DNA of 64,000 nucleotides from Paramoeba atlantica. Lineage: Eukaryota; Discosea. Position 1 is the first letter of the stretch. Each line of letters starts with the position of its first letter. A program made the translations under genes and the position numbers. Under the pieces are notes generated by a model. That model was given only the letters and a program-made list of their open reading frames with translations, was not told the origin of the DNA and did not search any database. The stretch spans positions 62,001 through 126,000 of the forward strand of contig CDRNVI010000036.1 of the NCBI GenBank assembly GCA_977017575.1, in the 5' to 3' direction. Of this stretch, positions 50,879 through 60,975 are shown one piece after another.

Positions 50879-53140
50879 TTACCTTCTGCGTCGTTTCGCA
50901 GCCTGGTGTTTTCGCATTTTTTCCCCTTTCAATTTATCATCTAGAGGCTTTTTCTTCTGTGACCTCAGTGTCTGAGATCTCATGAGTCGACGAACGGAAA
51001 GTTTTTCTGCCTTTTGTCGTGCCTTCGGGTCTGTTCGTCCTTTCTTCTGAAGTTTGTGGAGCACTCGAGTTGCCTTTCTCCTTTTCCGCCCAACGGCCTC
51101 TGCCACTTTTTTACATGGTCGCAGATTTATTTCTCTGAAGCGTGAACGCTGAAGCTCAATCTCCTCCTTTGTAACCGGCAGAGTGCGAAAGCAATGTCGT
51201 CGTTCATCCTTAACGAACCACTCGGGTAGTCCCTCCTCGGGTCCGTGGGTGTACTTGTGAATCGCCCCCTCCAAAATCTCTCGCCGTGCCTTTTTGTCGA
51301 GCATTTTCGTAGCAATTGCCAAAGTGCGTGCTCGAGTTTCCGGGTCTGTCAACGCCATTGGAATTTCCTCGAAAGCTACCGCTCCAGATGACGCATTTTT
51401 CTTTTTCTTAGCTTGCGTCGACTGATCCTTGCGATCTCGACGGACCAATTCTTGCAAAGTGGCTTCTGTGACAGATTTCAATGGGACGGCAGAACTGCGT
51501 GGCGCATGGATGAGGTTAAAACCCGAATCATTCGCCTCCGTTTTCTCTGTCTCAGAGGCGGAATCCGAGCTCTCAGAGGCAGTGTACGCATCGGTGTCGC
51601 GTAGCTCTTCAGTGTACTTTACCACAACTTCGTTATCATTATCCTCGTGTTTGCGTTTCTTTTTCATGCTTTCCTTTTGAGGGACAAAAGTACTATCCAA
51701 AACTTGTTCCATACGTCGGTGGTAATTTCGTGCCGATTTTCCAATGGGATACGCCTGAGTTTCATCAATCTCTTCGCTTTCATCTGTAGAGTCGGTGTCT
51801 GAGTTTTCCGAATTCTGGGGTCGTAGTTTACCTGTAATCCTCTCCGGCGAGATTTCACGCCCCACCTCACAGTTTGCATCAAAGTCGTCTGACTTCAGGT
51901 ATTGAAAAGAAGAAACAGGGGTAGTATCTGCGTCCACCCACATAGGGTCATGGTGCAGTACTCGGCCTAGATGTCGCAGTTTACGATCCACTACTTGTTG
52001 CTCCTTTCGCTTCTGTTCTTTTTCGCGACGTCGACGAAGTTGTGATATTTCATCCTCGAGAGCTGCTTCCTCGTCTGATGAATGCAGAGATTGCAGTTCA
52101 ATTTCCTTTACATCGGTAAGCCCTCCGTCAGAGTTGGGCACACTTTCTACGGAATCCTTGTGCAAATTCAATTTTAAAAGTTTCTCTCGCCAGCGTAGCA
52201 GGCGTTTTTGATCGGCGTTACTTACTTGACGTAGGTCCGTGCATAAGTAAAGTAATTCCTTAGTAGAACATGTGCTACGTTTGTACTCTGTTTCATTTTC
52301 CAAGGTCGGATCAAATCGTATCTCACTAACAGAGTGGAGAAATTCCTTTGGATCCTCCGTGCGAAGAAACTGCGTTATCGTTGCCGCCGTAAACTGAGGG
52401 CCCATTTTCTCAAACCCTTGTGGGACTTTGCTTACACTCTTCGATGCAATTGCAGCTCCACTATCCGCTTCAGTTGTCTCTCGAAACACCTCACCTACTT
52501 TGAAAAACCTCGGGTCAATCTTCCGTGGTGCTTTATATTCATGACAAACGACAAAGACCTCAGCGCTCTCCATCCGACTGGCCAGTGGCTTTGTGGTTTC
52601 CACTTTACCGAAAAACTGTTTCAGCACCCATAAAACTTTGTTGAAGTCTTCTCCGCGGAAAACTTTCGTTACAAACCATCCTCCAGGAGACAACAACTGT
52701 GTGGCTACCTTACACGCCTGCAACACAAGTTGATTTTGAGCAAACGACTCCTTGCTCCATACCCCTCCCACATTCGGGGCACCGTCATGTAGGACTATAT
52801 CTGCTTGAGCTCCTTTCAAATAGTTGGTGATATTTTTCAACGTTCGGTCGTGATAGATGTCACCTGTCAAACATTTGCAACCGGGAATAGGACGAATCGG
52901 GTCCAAGTCCACACCCACAATTTTCGATGTAATGGGCATATACTTAGCGGCAACTTGAAGCCATCCCCCTGGAGCGGCACAGAGATCCACTAAAGTGTGA
53001 GCATTGGCAAGAAACTCGTATTTCCGGTGAAGTTGGAGTAACTTAAAAGCACTACGAGCGCGATAACCTTGCTGCTTTGCAAGCTCGTAGTACTGATCCA
53101 AGCGGTCTTTCGCCTTCGCCTTGCTTTTCTTTCGCGACAT
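50879..53140 (-). CDS. SPB1: Spb1-type rRNA 2'-O-methyltransferase (FtsJ family)
   Basis: 753 residues, acting in the nucleolus on 27S pre-rRNA during 60S assembly. The FtsJ domain fills the first ~220 residues: RSAFKLLQL with the first catalytic Lys (K33), the SAM-binding loop DLCAAPGGW (52-60), VLHDGAPNVGG (catalytic Asp), VTKVFRGEDF (catalytic Lys) and SAEVFVVCHEYK (Glu), so the K-D-K-E set is complete. A long acidic and charged middle follows. The Spb1 C-terminal domain (LAIATKMLDKKARREILEGA, then PEWFVKDE, then RKATRVLHKLQKKGR) and a basic tail close the protein. The stop sits in AGAAGGTAAGA, a donor-like context; a 3' extension by splicing cannot be excluded. Confidence 0.93.
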   Translation of the reverse strand: MSRKKSKAKAKDRLDQYYELAKQQGYRARSAFKLLQLHRKYEFLANAHTLVDLCAAPGGWLQVAAKYMPITSKIVGVDLDPIRPIPGCKCLTGDIYHDRTLKNITNYLKGAQADIVLHDGAPNVGGVWSKESFAQNQLVLQACKVATQLLSPGGWFVTKVFRGEDFNKVLWVLKQFFGKVETTKPLASRMESAEVFVVCHEYKAPRKIDPRFFKVGEVFRETTEADSGAAIASKSVSKVPQGFEKMGPQFTAATITQFLRTEDPKEFLHSVSEIRFDPTLENETEYKRSTCSTKELLYLCTDLRQVSNADQKRLLRWREKLLKLNLHKDSVESVPNSDGGLTDVKEIELQSLHSSDEEAALEDEISQLRRRREKEQKRKEQQVVDRKLRHLGRVLHHDPMWVDADTTPVSSFQYLKSDDFDANCEVGREISPERITGKLRPQNSENSDTDSTDESEEIDETQAYPIGKSARNYHRRMEQVLDSTFVPQKESMKKKRKHEDNDNEVVVKYTEELRDTDAYTASESSDSASETEKTEANDSGFNLIHAPRSSAVPLKSVTEATLQELVRRDRKDQSTQAKKKKNASSGAVAFEEIPMALTDPETRARTLAIATKMLDKKARREILEGAIHKYTHGPEEGLPEWFVKDERRHCFRTLPVTKEEIELQRSRFREINLRPCKKVAEAVGRKRRKATRVLHKLQKKGRTDPKARQKAEKLSVRRLMRSQTLRSQKKKPLDDKLKGEKMRKHQAAKRRRR

Positions 53141-53527
53141 TATAAGAATAAATTATTCAAGATATCAATAAATCAAAGTTTTTGAAACGAAAATACTACA
53201 AAATATGTAAGAAGTATAAGAGCTTGCATCGTAGATAGCATAATTCAGGAATTAATTTATAAATAAATAAATTATGTCGAAAACATTTCTTAATTTGCGA
53301 ATTCGTATGTAGACGTAATATGTAACTGAAAGTAATTGATAATTGATACGTAACTGAAAGTAATTGATAATTAGCAAGATGTCGCCCCCCGTACCTACGT
53401 TGGGGAAAAGTCTATACCTACGTAAGGGAAAGATATCCTTCCAACGATTTGAGCAAAAAACCCGTAGTACAATCAAAAGTGGTGTGCAATAGTTAGAGAT
53501 TGCAGCTTCTAGCACCGTGAATCGTTT
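53141..53527. other. Intergenic DNA, no gene seen
   Basis: AT-rich; has a short direct repeat of ACTGAAAGTAATTGATAATT-type sequence around 53325-53375. Confidence 0.35.
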
Positions 53528-54940
53528 TCAAACCCAGTCATCCGGCTCATCGTACTCATATGGACCATTTCGATGCTTCCGATTGCTCTGGTTTTGGCGA
53601 TGCCTTCCCCGAAATGGGAGATTCGAACGATCCGAGTTCCTGTTTGATGACCATGGCCTGCGAATTTCTTCGGTCTGTTTGCCATAAGAAAATTTGCTAT
53701 CGGTATGCGGGCGACGATCTTGTCTCATGCCTCGAGTGCCATAATACCGATTAGGACTATAGAACATATCATCTTCGTCAATCCCATGTGGCAGTTTGGA
53801 GGATCGAGAATCGCTAGGCGTCGAACGTGAACTGCTTGACGTGTTCCGATTAGTCGAATTCGTTTGTGGTTTGGTGGGTGTGCGATCTTGGCCATTTTTC
53901 TGATCCGATGTACCCGTTTTTCGATCACTTACCTTATTGTAGTACTCCATCACCTCTTGAACGGGACGACTCAGCTTTCGTGCAATTTCACGAAAAGATT
54001 TACCTTCCTTGTGAAACATATTTTCAAAAGCATCTGCTTCATGTGCGTTCCATGCTCCAGCAACAGGCGTTTCGCCCCCTCTTTCCGCCTTGCCACGTTT
54101 GTCTCTCTGCGTGCTACGTCGTCGATCCTCGGGGTTATAAAAGAATTCATCTACATGGTTAAAGAACGCGCCCTGATCCATCCCCTGACGCTCAGGACGT
54201 TGTCGGCGGCTGGTAAACAGACTGGGATCCGGGACCTCCTCTTCCCCGTCGGACATTTCCCAAAATGCCCTCTGCCACTCCGTCTCTGGCTTGTCATTAA
54301 AATTAACATAACCCTCGGGATCGTAGGCAAAATCCTCGTCATAGCCCACGTTAAACCCCATCCCACGAAGAATAGACTGTCCTTTACGTCCTCGTTTTGA
54401 AAAAGGCGGTCGAATATCTTCTGCTTCCTCGTGTATCTCAAAATCTCCCCGGCGAAACGGACCTCCTCGTGAGGATTGTGAAGCATACTGCATGAACGCC
54501 TCATAGGTATCCTGATCACACCCCGGGGGGTAGAGTGATGTCTCATGTGGGTCATAGTATTCTGCAGAGGTTGGATTCTGCGTCGAGGCCGTGGCTTCCG
54601 GACGTAGCGTCCCGCCATTCTTCTCCTCATACTGCCGGATCACATCATAGGCCGTGTTGACGCATTTCATGCGGGCATCGCTGCCCCCCGGGACGTCGGG
54701 GTGACACGTCGCGACAAGCTGTTTGTACCGTTTCTTCACGTTCGCGGAATTGGCCTCGCGAGAGTGGGAGATGCCGAGGGTCTTGAGTGCTCGGGCTACG
54801 TCCTCGGGGAAGGGAAGCACACGCGAATGGGAGGCCGCGCTCCCGATTACGTAGGTGCGGAGTAGGGAGGTGAAAAGGGGAGCGGGTTCGGTGGAGGCAC
54901 GACGAAGGCAGAGCCAGGGGGTGCGAAAATGGGTGTACAT
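53528..54940 (-). CDS. J-domain (DnaJ/Hsp40) protein with SANT-like motif
   Basis: 470 residues from the ATG at 54940. An Arg-rich N-terminus (MYTHFRTPWLCLRRASTEPA) looks like a mitochondrial presequence. The J-domain (about residues 45-105) has VKKRYKQLVATCHPDVPGGS with the HPD signature needed to stimulate Hsp70 ATPase. A later segment, WNAHEADAFENMFHKEGKSF REIARKL, has SANT/Myb spacing. The C-terminus is low-complexity Ser/Arg/Asn. There is no Gly/Phe or zinc-finger region, so it is a type III J-protein. Location is inferred from the N-terminus only; the SANT-like motif would instead suggest a nuclear role. Confidence 0.75.
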   Translation of the reverse strand: MYTHFRTPWLCLRRASTEPAPLFTSLLRTYVIGSAASHSRVLPFPEDVARALKTLGISHSREANSANVKKRYKQLVATCHPDVPGGSDARMKCVNTAYDVIRQYEEKNGGTLRPEATASTQNPTSAEYYDPHETSLYPPGCDQDTYEAFMQYASQSSRGGPFRRGDFEIHEEAEDIRPPFSKRGRKGQSILRGMGFNVGYDEDFAYDPEGYVNFNDKPETEWQRAFWEMSDGEEEVPDPSLFTSRRQRPERQGMDQGAFFNHVDEFFYNPEDRRRSTQRDKRGKAERGGETPVAGAWNAHEADAFENMFHKEGKSFREIARKLSRPVQEVMEYYNKVSDRKTGTSDQKNGQDRTPTKPQTNSTNRNTSSSSRSTPSDSRSSKLPHGIDEDDMFYSPNRYYGTRGMRQDRRPHTDSKFSYGKQTEEIRRPWSSNRNSDRSNLPFRGRHRQNQSNRKHRNGPYEYDEPDDWV

Positions 54941-55228
54941 GGGCGAAAATACTGAGAAAACTGTAATAAATAAAAGCTTCTTCGTTTTGTTTGAATGCCA
55001 GACGCGTACAGTAAAGTTACTTCTACGGCCATCAGAAAAAGAGAAAATGGTGCTCGATGCCCTAGTAGACACAACTACATTCTGTATTATGTTCAGAAGG
55101 GTGAAAATGAATACAAACGTAGAATCGAAAAAGCAGTTCATGTGGCCTACTCGTACATACTACAGTAATTCAATATTAGTAAGTTGCCCATGCAAGAAAC
55201 TAAACCATAGTAACCCCTAATCCTATAC

Positions 55229-58162
55229 CTACCACGAGAACCACCTGACCCTTTGCTTCACCGAAGGAGCCCCAAACTGGGCTAGCATCGCGGGTAGGAA
55301 CAACAGGCCATGTAACCCGCCCAATACAATAATCGCGAGATACATACGAAAATAGTAAATACGAAACACCAAGCTGGGGGAGAAGTTCAACACGCAAACG
55401 CCTAAAAGCTTTGTCAGCGTGATCCCACAAAACACATTCGTGCCGACATCAACCATGGTGCGCCGCATACGCTCGCCCGCACTCCCCCGCACCAGCTGAT
55501 ACCCCATCGCCATGTGCACACAGAACTCCACCGAGATCCCCACGGCCATGACCAAATTCACCACGCTGATGGCATTAACCCGTACCCCCCAGAGGGACAT
55601 CACCGCGACCAGGTCGACCAGAATCATCACCAGGGTCAGCAGCACGAACACCGTGGTGCTGAGCGAGCCGAGCATGGCGAAACTCACCAGGGCGGTCACC
55701 GTGAGTGCCGTCCCGACGTGCCACCCCGCGGTGTTCGCGAGGCTCTCGTACTGGGCGTAGTAGAGAAAGTAGATGGAGTAGGGGAACACGGTGAAGGCGT
55801 TGCCCCCGTCGGTTTCGATTTCGTGGTTGAACCAGCGTGTGGCGTTGTGCGCGGAGAGAAAGCTACCGATGTAGTCCTCGCTGGTGGTGAGTTTCGTGGT
55901 TTGGGTGCGGATCCGACTCCCGCGAACGCACTCGGTGGTGTTTTTTGGTAAGCCAGAGGGATTGTCGGATTCGGACAACAGATAGACGTGGTGGTCATGG
56001 GTGTCGGTGTAGCACTTTCCAAAATCAATCTCCGAGGTGTACTGGAATCCGCAGATTCCGGTATTCCCCTCCTGTCCGGTTTCTCGGTCACGTGAGAGAC
56101 AACACTGGGGGGAGTCTCGAAATTGACGCAGCAGGGAAGGAAAGTCATCCGGGGGGATATAGTCCGCCATCATGGTGTAGGGATCACACTGAAAGTAGGC
56201 AAAGAGATCAGCTTCCGGGTTACCCGGGACGGTGTAGTTCACACAGCCGTTTCCTGGACGAAACTCAGCCACCGTTGCATTCGCATTGTGACAAAGAAAA
56301 CGACGAAAATCAGAATACCAGAAGGCCACAGATTGGGGCACCACAAAGGGGGTCTCGTTTTGTAGCACAGAGTTCAGCTGGCTAAGGTGGTGTATGGTAT
56401 GGGGGTCAGTGTAGTTGATGGCGCGCAGTCGTCCTGTGTGATCTTTCTTGGGTTTGTTTACAAAGTAGAGCGGGGGTCCACTTTGACCATACTTTTCGTA
56501 ATTTACAAAAAAGTCCATCAGATAATGATTCTCTGGGACAGGATCTTTGATATCCAACCCGAGTTTGGCCTGAGGTATTCCGACTAGAAGAAGGACGCAA
56601 GACAGACTAAGGAAAGCTATAATAATAGCGGTTCGGATGCGAAGGCTTTCCAAAATGTAAGGGCAATAAATTTTTCTCATAAACCGTCGCAATATCACGC
56701 CGATTCCCCAATAGTTCCTATCCAACTCCTCTTCTATGTCTTCCTTTTCTGTAAACGGAATCTGACGAAGCTCAGTGGTTTCTTCGCTGTCATCTTTTCC
56801 TGGGGGCAAACACGGTATCTCACTTGTTCTACGTTCAACACGTAGCGCGTCCATGGTTAGTATAGCAATAAAAACGGTCAACTGCAAAATGAGATTTGAC
56901 CCGATAGAGGCAGCGCTATAGAAAGAAAAGGCGCGTACTGCGGGCATCGACGTCAGCCCCCCTAAGGAGAATGCCAGAAATTCTGCCATTCCAGCAAGAA
57001 GCATTGTGCCCCCCACCTCTCCAACTGCTTTCGACATGACATCGATCACTTCTATTTCAGACAAGGTGCGAACTCCGCGCTCTGATTTGAGTCGCTGTGC
57101 AGCATTCCAGTACGCGCTACTAATGATAAACATGTTGTCTACTCCAATGGCCAAAACAAGAAAGGGGACCACATCGGTAATAATGAGCGTCAGAGACACA
57201 CCAGCAAAACTACACAGACCTGTGGCGAAAATCAGAGAGCATAGCACGAGAACAACCCCGCAGAAGGCGACGGCTGCCTTGCTGTGCACACGGTGGAAGT
57301 AACCCAGCGCACAAGTAATGTACAAAAACATGACAATATAAGAAATCGCAATGTTTGCCGCACTCGAACTTTCCTGTACCTTTAACGCATCTTGCACGGA
57401 GCGCTCGGACATGTAAAACACATTCACGAGCTCGGAACTCGCGGCGTAGGCCTCCATGAGTCGGACAAACACATCTCTTTCCCATTCCATAACATCAGCG
57501 AGGTAGCGCCCCTCGACACTGTTATTCAGGAGCAGAGTAACCATGGAGGCCCGGGCGTGAAGCCCCACATTTGTGTCCGCGTCCTCTTCGATATACTCGC
57601 CTCCAAAAACGGTGTAGTGCTGGACCGGGATGCCGAGCTCACTGAAGCAGTCACTGTGCAGTGCCGTCGTGCAGTAGTGAAAAAACCCAGGCGTGCCCCC
57701 CGGGAAGGTTTGTTCGACTTCTGAAACTTTCGTCGCGTTACCTTGGAAATAGGATAAAGGACTGAGTTCAAAACAACCTTTTCCCGGAATCATACGCCAA
57801 CAAAAGTCTCCGAGATTCTGTTTCCGGGAAGTCTTCTCGTTATGCAGCCGTGTGAGCCAGGTCCCTAACTCTTGTAGCACAGCTGCATTGGTTGTGGTGT
57901 TGTGCCCTTTCTTAGGGGTTAGAAGAATTTGTTCTGTACGATAAAAAGGGGAAAATGTCTCGTCGTATATTTTCTTCTCCTGCGCCACCTGGGAGTGAGA
58001 CTCCACCCAAAGCTTCGCGGGATCTTCCTCAAGTACCATAAAACGGATACCAATCCCAGTGAGTGCGATAATAGTAAGCGCGAAGGAGATGACCAGAAGT
58101 CGACGTTGCGCACAGGTACGCGCCAGGCGCGTCATACACGCGCGGACATAAGGCTCTAGCAT
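55229..58162 (-). CDS. NPC1-like sterol transporter (RND/Patched family)
   Basis: 977 residues. The start MLEPYVRACMTRLARTCAQR leads into TM1 and then DPAKLWV..SQ....K.YD..FSPFYRTEQ, a pattern of NPC1 after its N-terminal domain. A luminal Cys-rich loop is followed by a sterol-sensing domain of five TM helices (LIITDVVPFLVLAIGVDNMF), a second luminal loop and a C-terminal TM bundle (VVNLVMAVGISVEFCVHMAM). Asp/Glu residues in the TM4/TM10 equivalents suit ion-coupled transport. The cholesterol-binding N-terminal domain of animal NPC1 is absent, as in many protist homologues. The luminal loops are GC-rich at the DNA level. DnaJ follows 289 bases downstream. Confidence 0.85.
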   Translation of the reverse strand: MLEPYVRACMTRLARTCAQRRLLVISFALTIIALTGIGIRFMVLEEDPAKLWVESHSQVAQEKKIYDETFSPFYRTEQILLTPKKGHNTTTNAAVLQELGTWLTRLHNEKTSRKQNLGDFCWRMIPGKGCFELSPLSYFQGNATKVSEVEQTFPGGTPGFFHYCTTALHSDCFSELGIPVQHYTVFGGEYIEEDADTNVGLHARASMVTLLLNNSVEGRYLADVMEWERDVFVRLMEAYAASSELVNVFYMSERSVQDALKVQESSSAANIAISYIVMFLYITCALGYFHRVHSKAAVAFCGVVLVLCSLIFATGLCSFAGVSLTLIITDVVPFLVLAIGVDNMFIISSAYWNAAQRLKSERGVRTLSEIEVIDVMSKAVGEVGGTMLLAGMAEFLAFSLGGLTSMPAVRAFSFYSAASIGSNLILQLTVFIAILTMDALRVERRTSEIPCLPPGKDDSEETTELRQIPFTEKEDIEEELDRNYWGIGVILRRFMRKIYCPYILESLRIRTAIIIAFLSLSCVLLLVGIPQAKLGLDIKDPVPENHYLMDFFVNYEKYGQSGPPLYFVNKPKKDHTGRLRAINYTDPHTIHHLSQLNSVLQNETPFVVPQSVAFWYSDFRRFLCHNANATVAEFRPGNGCVNYTVPGNPEADLFAYFQCDPYTMMADYIPPDDFPSLLRQFRDSPQCCLSRDRETGQEGNTGICGFQYTSEIDFGKCYTDTHDHHVYLLSESDNPSGLPKNTTECVRGSRIRTQTTKLTTSEDYIGSFLSAHNATRWFNHEIETDGGNAFTVFPYSIYFLYYAQYESLANTAGWHVGTALTVTALVSFAMLGSLSTTVFVLLTLVMILVDLVAVMSLWGVRVNAISVVNLVMAVGISVEFCVHMAMGYQLVRGSAGERMRRTMVDVGTNVFCGITLTKLLGVCVLNFSPSLVFRIYYFRMYLAIIVLGGLHGLLFLPAMLAQFGAPSVKQRVRWFSW

Positions 58163-58626
58163 GATGTTGGAGGTCGCACAGAAATATATACTAGCGTGAA
58201 CGTGTGGGCGGAATCATAAAGGGTTTCTTACTGCAAAATTAAACACTGTGTGTGTAGTCGCATGAATTGCATATTTTGCGTGATTTTACTGTATTTACGG
58301 TATTGTAACGTTACCCCTTTAGTTATTCAAGGAAGTAACCAAAAGACTTCACGTGCATATTAAAAAAAAAAGGGGGGGGGGTGCATATTAAAAGGGGTCA
58401 TGTAATCTAGTATTGTGCATAGAGATTGAAGCTAGGAATGCGAACTAGGGCAAGTATAGAGACTTAGCAGCAAGTTAAAGGACAGAACACCAATTTAGAT
58501 TGGTTCCTCGAGGATTCTTCGAAATCTTGATATTCTTCAAGAAAACAAATTATGCTACATTTCTAATTCGTTCAAAGCAAGTGAAAATAACTAAACAGGT
58601 ACGAAAAATAATTTTTTCAAGTTGTG
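58163..58626. other. Intergenic DNA, no gene seen
   Basis: Contains an A10-G10 run near 58364-58382; otherwise featureless. Confidence 0.35.
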
Positions 58627-59304
58627 CTAGGACGGGATCGTGCTGATGATCTTTGATTCAAATGCGCGCAAGGCATTGCAGCACTCACATCTCCGTTGTT
58701 TCTTGCAGCTATTATAAAACGTACAATGTGTACATTCCCATATATCAGATTTTTCTTCCTGTGATACTGTGCTCTTTTTTTGACATATTTCTTTCATGAC
58801 ACGCTTTACGGGACGGAAGCACTCGTACTCTTTGATTTCACGACAAACTACTGCCGTATTGCAACTAGACTGTTGAAACCTCGAGCGCACACAAAAATAA
58901 GAAACCGGTGAAGGCAACAGAAAGTCAGAAACCTGTCTTGGAAGAATAAATTCCACTATTTCCTTCTCAATCGCGTCGTCAATTAGTGTCGATAGTGAAG
59001 GGCTCGGATCCGAGTCACCGGAGCGAGACACGACACCATGATATATTTGAGACGCCAAGGCAATCCATGTTTGTTGATTTAACGTATTCTTCGCGGATAT
59101 GTCAAATTGACTTCCTGAGGGCGTATGAGGAACAGCACTATTATCAGGTGGACGCGACGATTCCTTTGAGCTTTCGATCGATTCAGAACAGAGTAGGCAG
59201 GAAGAAACTGCAGGTCCGTATACCGTCCCACAAGCACTACACGTGTGAAGGACAGAATATCCGAATTGCAAGGGAATTGAGAGAGCAGTGTTCACAGTTT
59301 CCAT
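58627..59304 (-). CDS. RanBP2-type zinc-finger protein
   Basis: 225 residues from the ATG at 59304. The C-terminal WECTHCTFYNSCKKQRRCECC is a RanBP2/Npl4-type finger (W.C..C...N......C..C), which binds ubiquitin or single-stranded RNA in known families. A second Cys pair set near the N-terminus (CSACGTVYGPAVSSCLLC) could be another finger. The middle is Ser/Pro-rich with a helical segment. No enzyme domain is seen, so the partner is unknown. Confidence 0.65.
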   Translation of the reverse strand: METVNTALSIPLQFGYSVLHTCSACGTVYGPAVSSCLLCSESIESSKESSRPPDNSAVPHTPSGSQFDISAKNTLNQQTWIALASQIYHGVVSRSGDSDPSPSLSTLIDDAIEKEIVEFILPRQVSDFLLPSPVSYFCVRSRFQQSSCNTAVVCREIKEYECFRPVKRVMKEICQKKSTVSQEEKSDIWECTHCTFYNSCKKQRRCECCNALRAFESKIISTIPS

Positions 59305-59555
59305 AGAGTTCAAAGTGTAATAAAAAAAGAAGCAAAGTCGGTCAAAGTGAAGGATTATTGCGCCTTTTTTGAAAAAAATAAATGAAGTTTTTTTTTGGTT
59401 TATGGGCCGCTATTACTTATTTCTTTTGATTTCGCTTCTAGAAAGCTGAGTCTTCACATTAATTAGAGATCTTCGCACAGCTGTTTTAAAGGATTTCCCT
59501 CGCTATTTCCGATCTTCAGATCATTGACGACTTCTCCGCTGAACTTTAGTCTTTC

Positions 59556-59770
59556 TTTCTTTCTTCATCAAAGCACACAAGGGTCCCATTTCCATGGGAT
59601 CGTACTGCCCTCTTGAGCATCTCATTCATGCGTTCAACAGTGTTGGAGTGTACCAAAGATCGTTGATGATTAACTGTCTCATGCCGCAAGCCGTTTCCCA
59701 GCGAGCGACTCGTTCGCCAGCAATCAGTGCGGGTTACGGTTCGGTTTCCAGCACATAACTTAGTTAATTG
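59556..59770 (-). mobile_element. Merlin-like transposase relic, C-terminal part
   Basis: The minus-strand frame TVTRTDCWRTSRSLGNGLRH ETVNHQRSLVHSNTVERMNE MLKRAVRSHG aligns with TDSARHN....KVVHRRELV..HTNTIESANSLVKK of the copy at 9113, including the second Asp and the Glu of the triad. It is isolated, with no N-terminal part upstream. Confidence 0.5.
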
Positions 59771-60099
59771 TGTTGTTGTGCGCAGTTCATAGTGATAAAC
59801 CGTGAAAAAAGTTTGTATTTTTAATAATCTGACACACTCTAAAAGAAAACATACTCGTTTTAAACCAATATTTGAAATATATATAAAAATATAATTTTGG
59901 CGCAATAGTGCTTCACTTTCACCGCAAAGTCTGCTAGGTGAGTACACCTAGGTTAGAGTAACAAACAAGAAGCACAAGAAACCAGAGACAAGAATGTACA
60001 GAACTACCTGTAATAATACCTTGTAATACTACAATTGTATATTTTTTACTATGAAGGTAAATAAAGGTAATAAATTTATCTTCCTTAGGTAAATGAAGG
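59771..60099. other. No gene seen
   Basis: AT-rich stretch between the Merlin relic and the LRR relic, with repeats of AAGGTAAATAAAGGTAATAAA-like sequence near 60055. Confidence 0.3.
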
Positions 60100-60372
60100 T
60101 TAATCTTGTAGACAGTAATAAGAAAGGATTTCTCTTTTTGCCGCATTTTCTGAGTCATACGCGATGGACGATACACACCACTCAAGTTGGGATTCTATGA
60201 AAGACCCAGTAAGATTTAAAGAGTACAGCCCGCCCGGTTCGCCTGAGTCAACTTCATCGGAGAAATGATTCTTGATGCTCATGCCTTCTAATGAGTCGGG
60301 GAGCTGGGTAAAAATTAACTCTCCTCTTAAGCTGTTTGAACCAACGTCGAAGCGATTCAGCGTCACGGGCAT
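60100..60372 (-). pseudogene. LRR protein fragment
   Basis: LNRFDVGSNSLRGELIFTQL PDSLEGMSI matches the last repeats of the LRR proteins at 19248 (LDLGFNNFEGEVIFTHLPSS). The N-terminal cap and earlier repeats are absent: the frame begins 25 bases after the EMC7 stop. It is a 5'-truncated copy or a tail left by deletion. Confidence 0.55.
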
Positions 60373-60396
60373 GAATGTACACTTAAACGTGGCCCA

Positions 60397-60975
60397 TTAT
60401 CCCTGTGCTCTCTGCCTGATCTCATCTAAAGAAGCCTTCATTTCCTCTTCGGAAACTAATTTAGGAATAATATACGTAATCCCCAAGGACACAAGCATCA
60501 AAAGAACAAGAGGCTGTCGTAAGAAACTTAAGGGATCCCACAGAGGGGTTTCGTTCGCATAGCTGATGCGACTTTCGGGCTGAAATGGTACAAGAATGTT
60601 ATGCAGAGTTGTACTGTCGCCACGCGACTCGTAAAATGTACTATACGTGCCATTGTTTATGACAATTCGAATTCCCGAAGGCGCCACTTCTACGCGATAG
60701 ATGGAAAATCGATGTGTTGGTGTACTGATGAACACTCGATACGAGTACCCTTCTAACAAATTCCACAAGATAAATGAACCGTCCTCTCTTGGTAGGACAA
60801 TTTCATTGGTAGGGAAGATGTCAAGTTTGGTTTCTTTCAATTCACTTCTAGAAAGCCCGGTAACAATGCCTCGAAGTGCGTGCGGATGAGCAGCTTGTAA
60901 GTTCGCCTCGGATTCAACTTTCTCTTGGGTAAGCACCGACATCACGCAAAATAATCCATAGCGCAAGCTGAACAT
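60397..60975 (-). CDS. EMC7: ER membrane protein complex subunit 7
   Basis: 192 residues. The signal peptide MFSLRYGLFCVMSVL is followed by a luminal beta-sandwich domain: ALRGIVTG, DIFPTNEIVLPREDGSFILW NLLEGYSYRVFISTPTHRF and VRV-like strands, matching the EMC7 pattern DGSF..H.I..G.Y.VEV..P.Y.F. Then come WDPLSFLRQPLVLLMLVSLG, with one TM helix, and a short cytosolic tail EEEMKASLDEIRQRAQG. EMC inserts moderately hydrophobic and multipass proteins into the ER. Length and layout fit the family. Confidence 0.8.
   Translation of the reverse strand: MFSLRYGLFCVMSVLTQEKVESEANLQAAHPHALRGIVTGLSRSELKETKLDIFPTNEIVLPREDGSFILWNLLEGYSYRVFISTPTHRFSIYRVEVAPSGIRIVINNGTYSTFYESRGDSTTLHNILVPFQPESRISYANETPLWDPLSFLRQPLVLLMLVSLGITYIIPKLVSEEEMKASLDEIRQRAQG

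Noticed and set aside
55514-55951. 145-codon plus-strand frame inside the NPC1-like gene
   Set aside because: Histidine/glycine-rich shadow of the GC-rich NPC1 coding strand.
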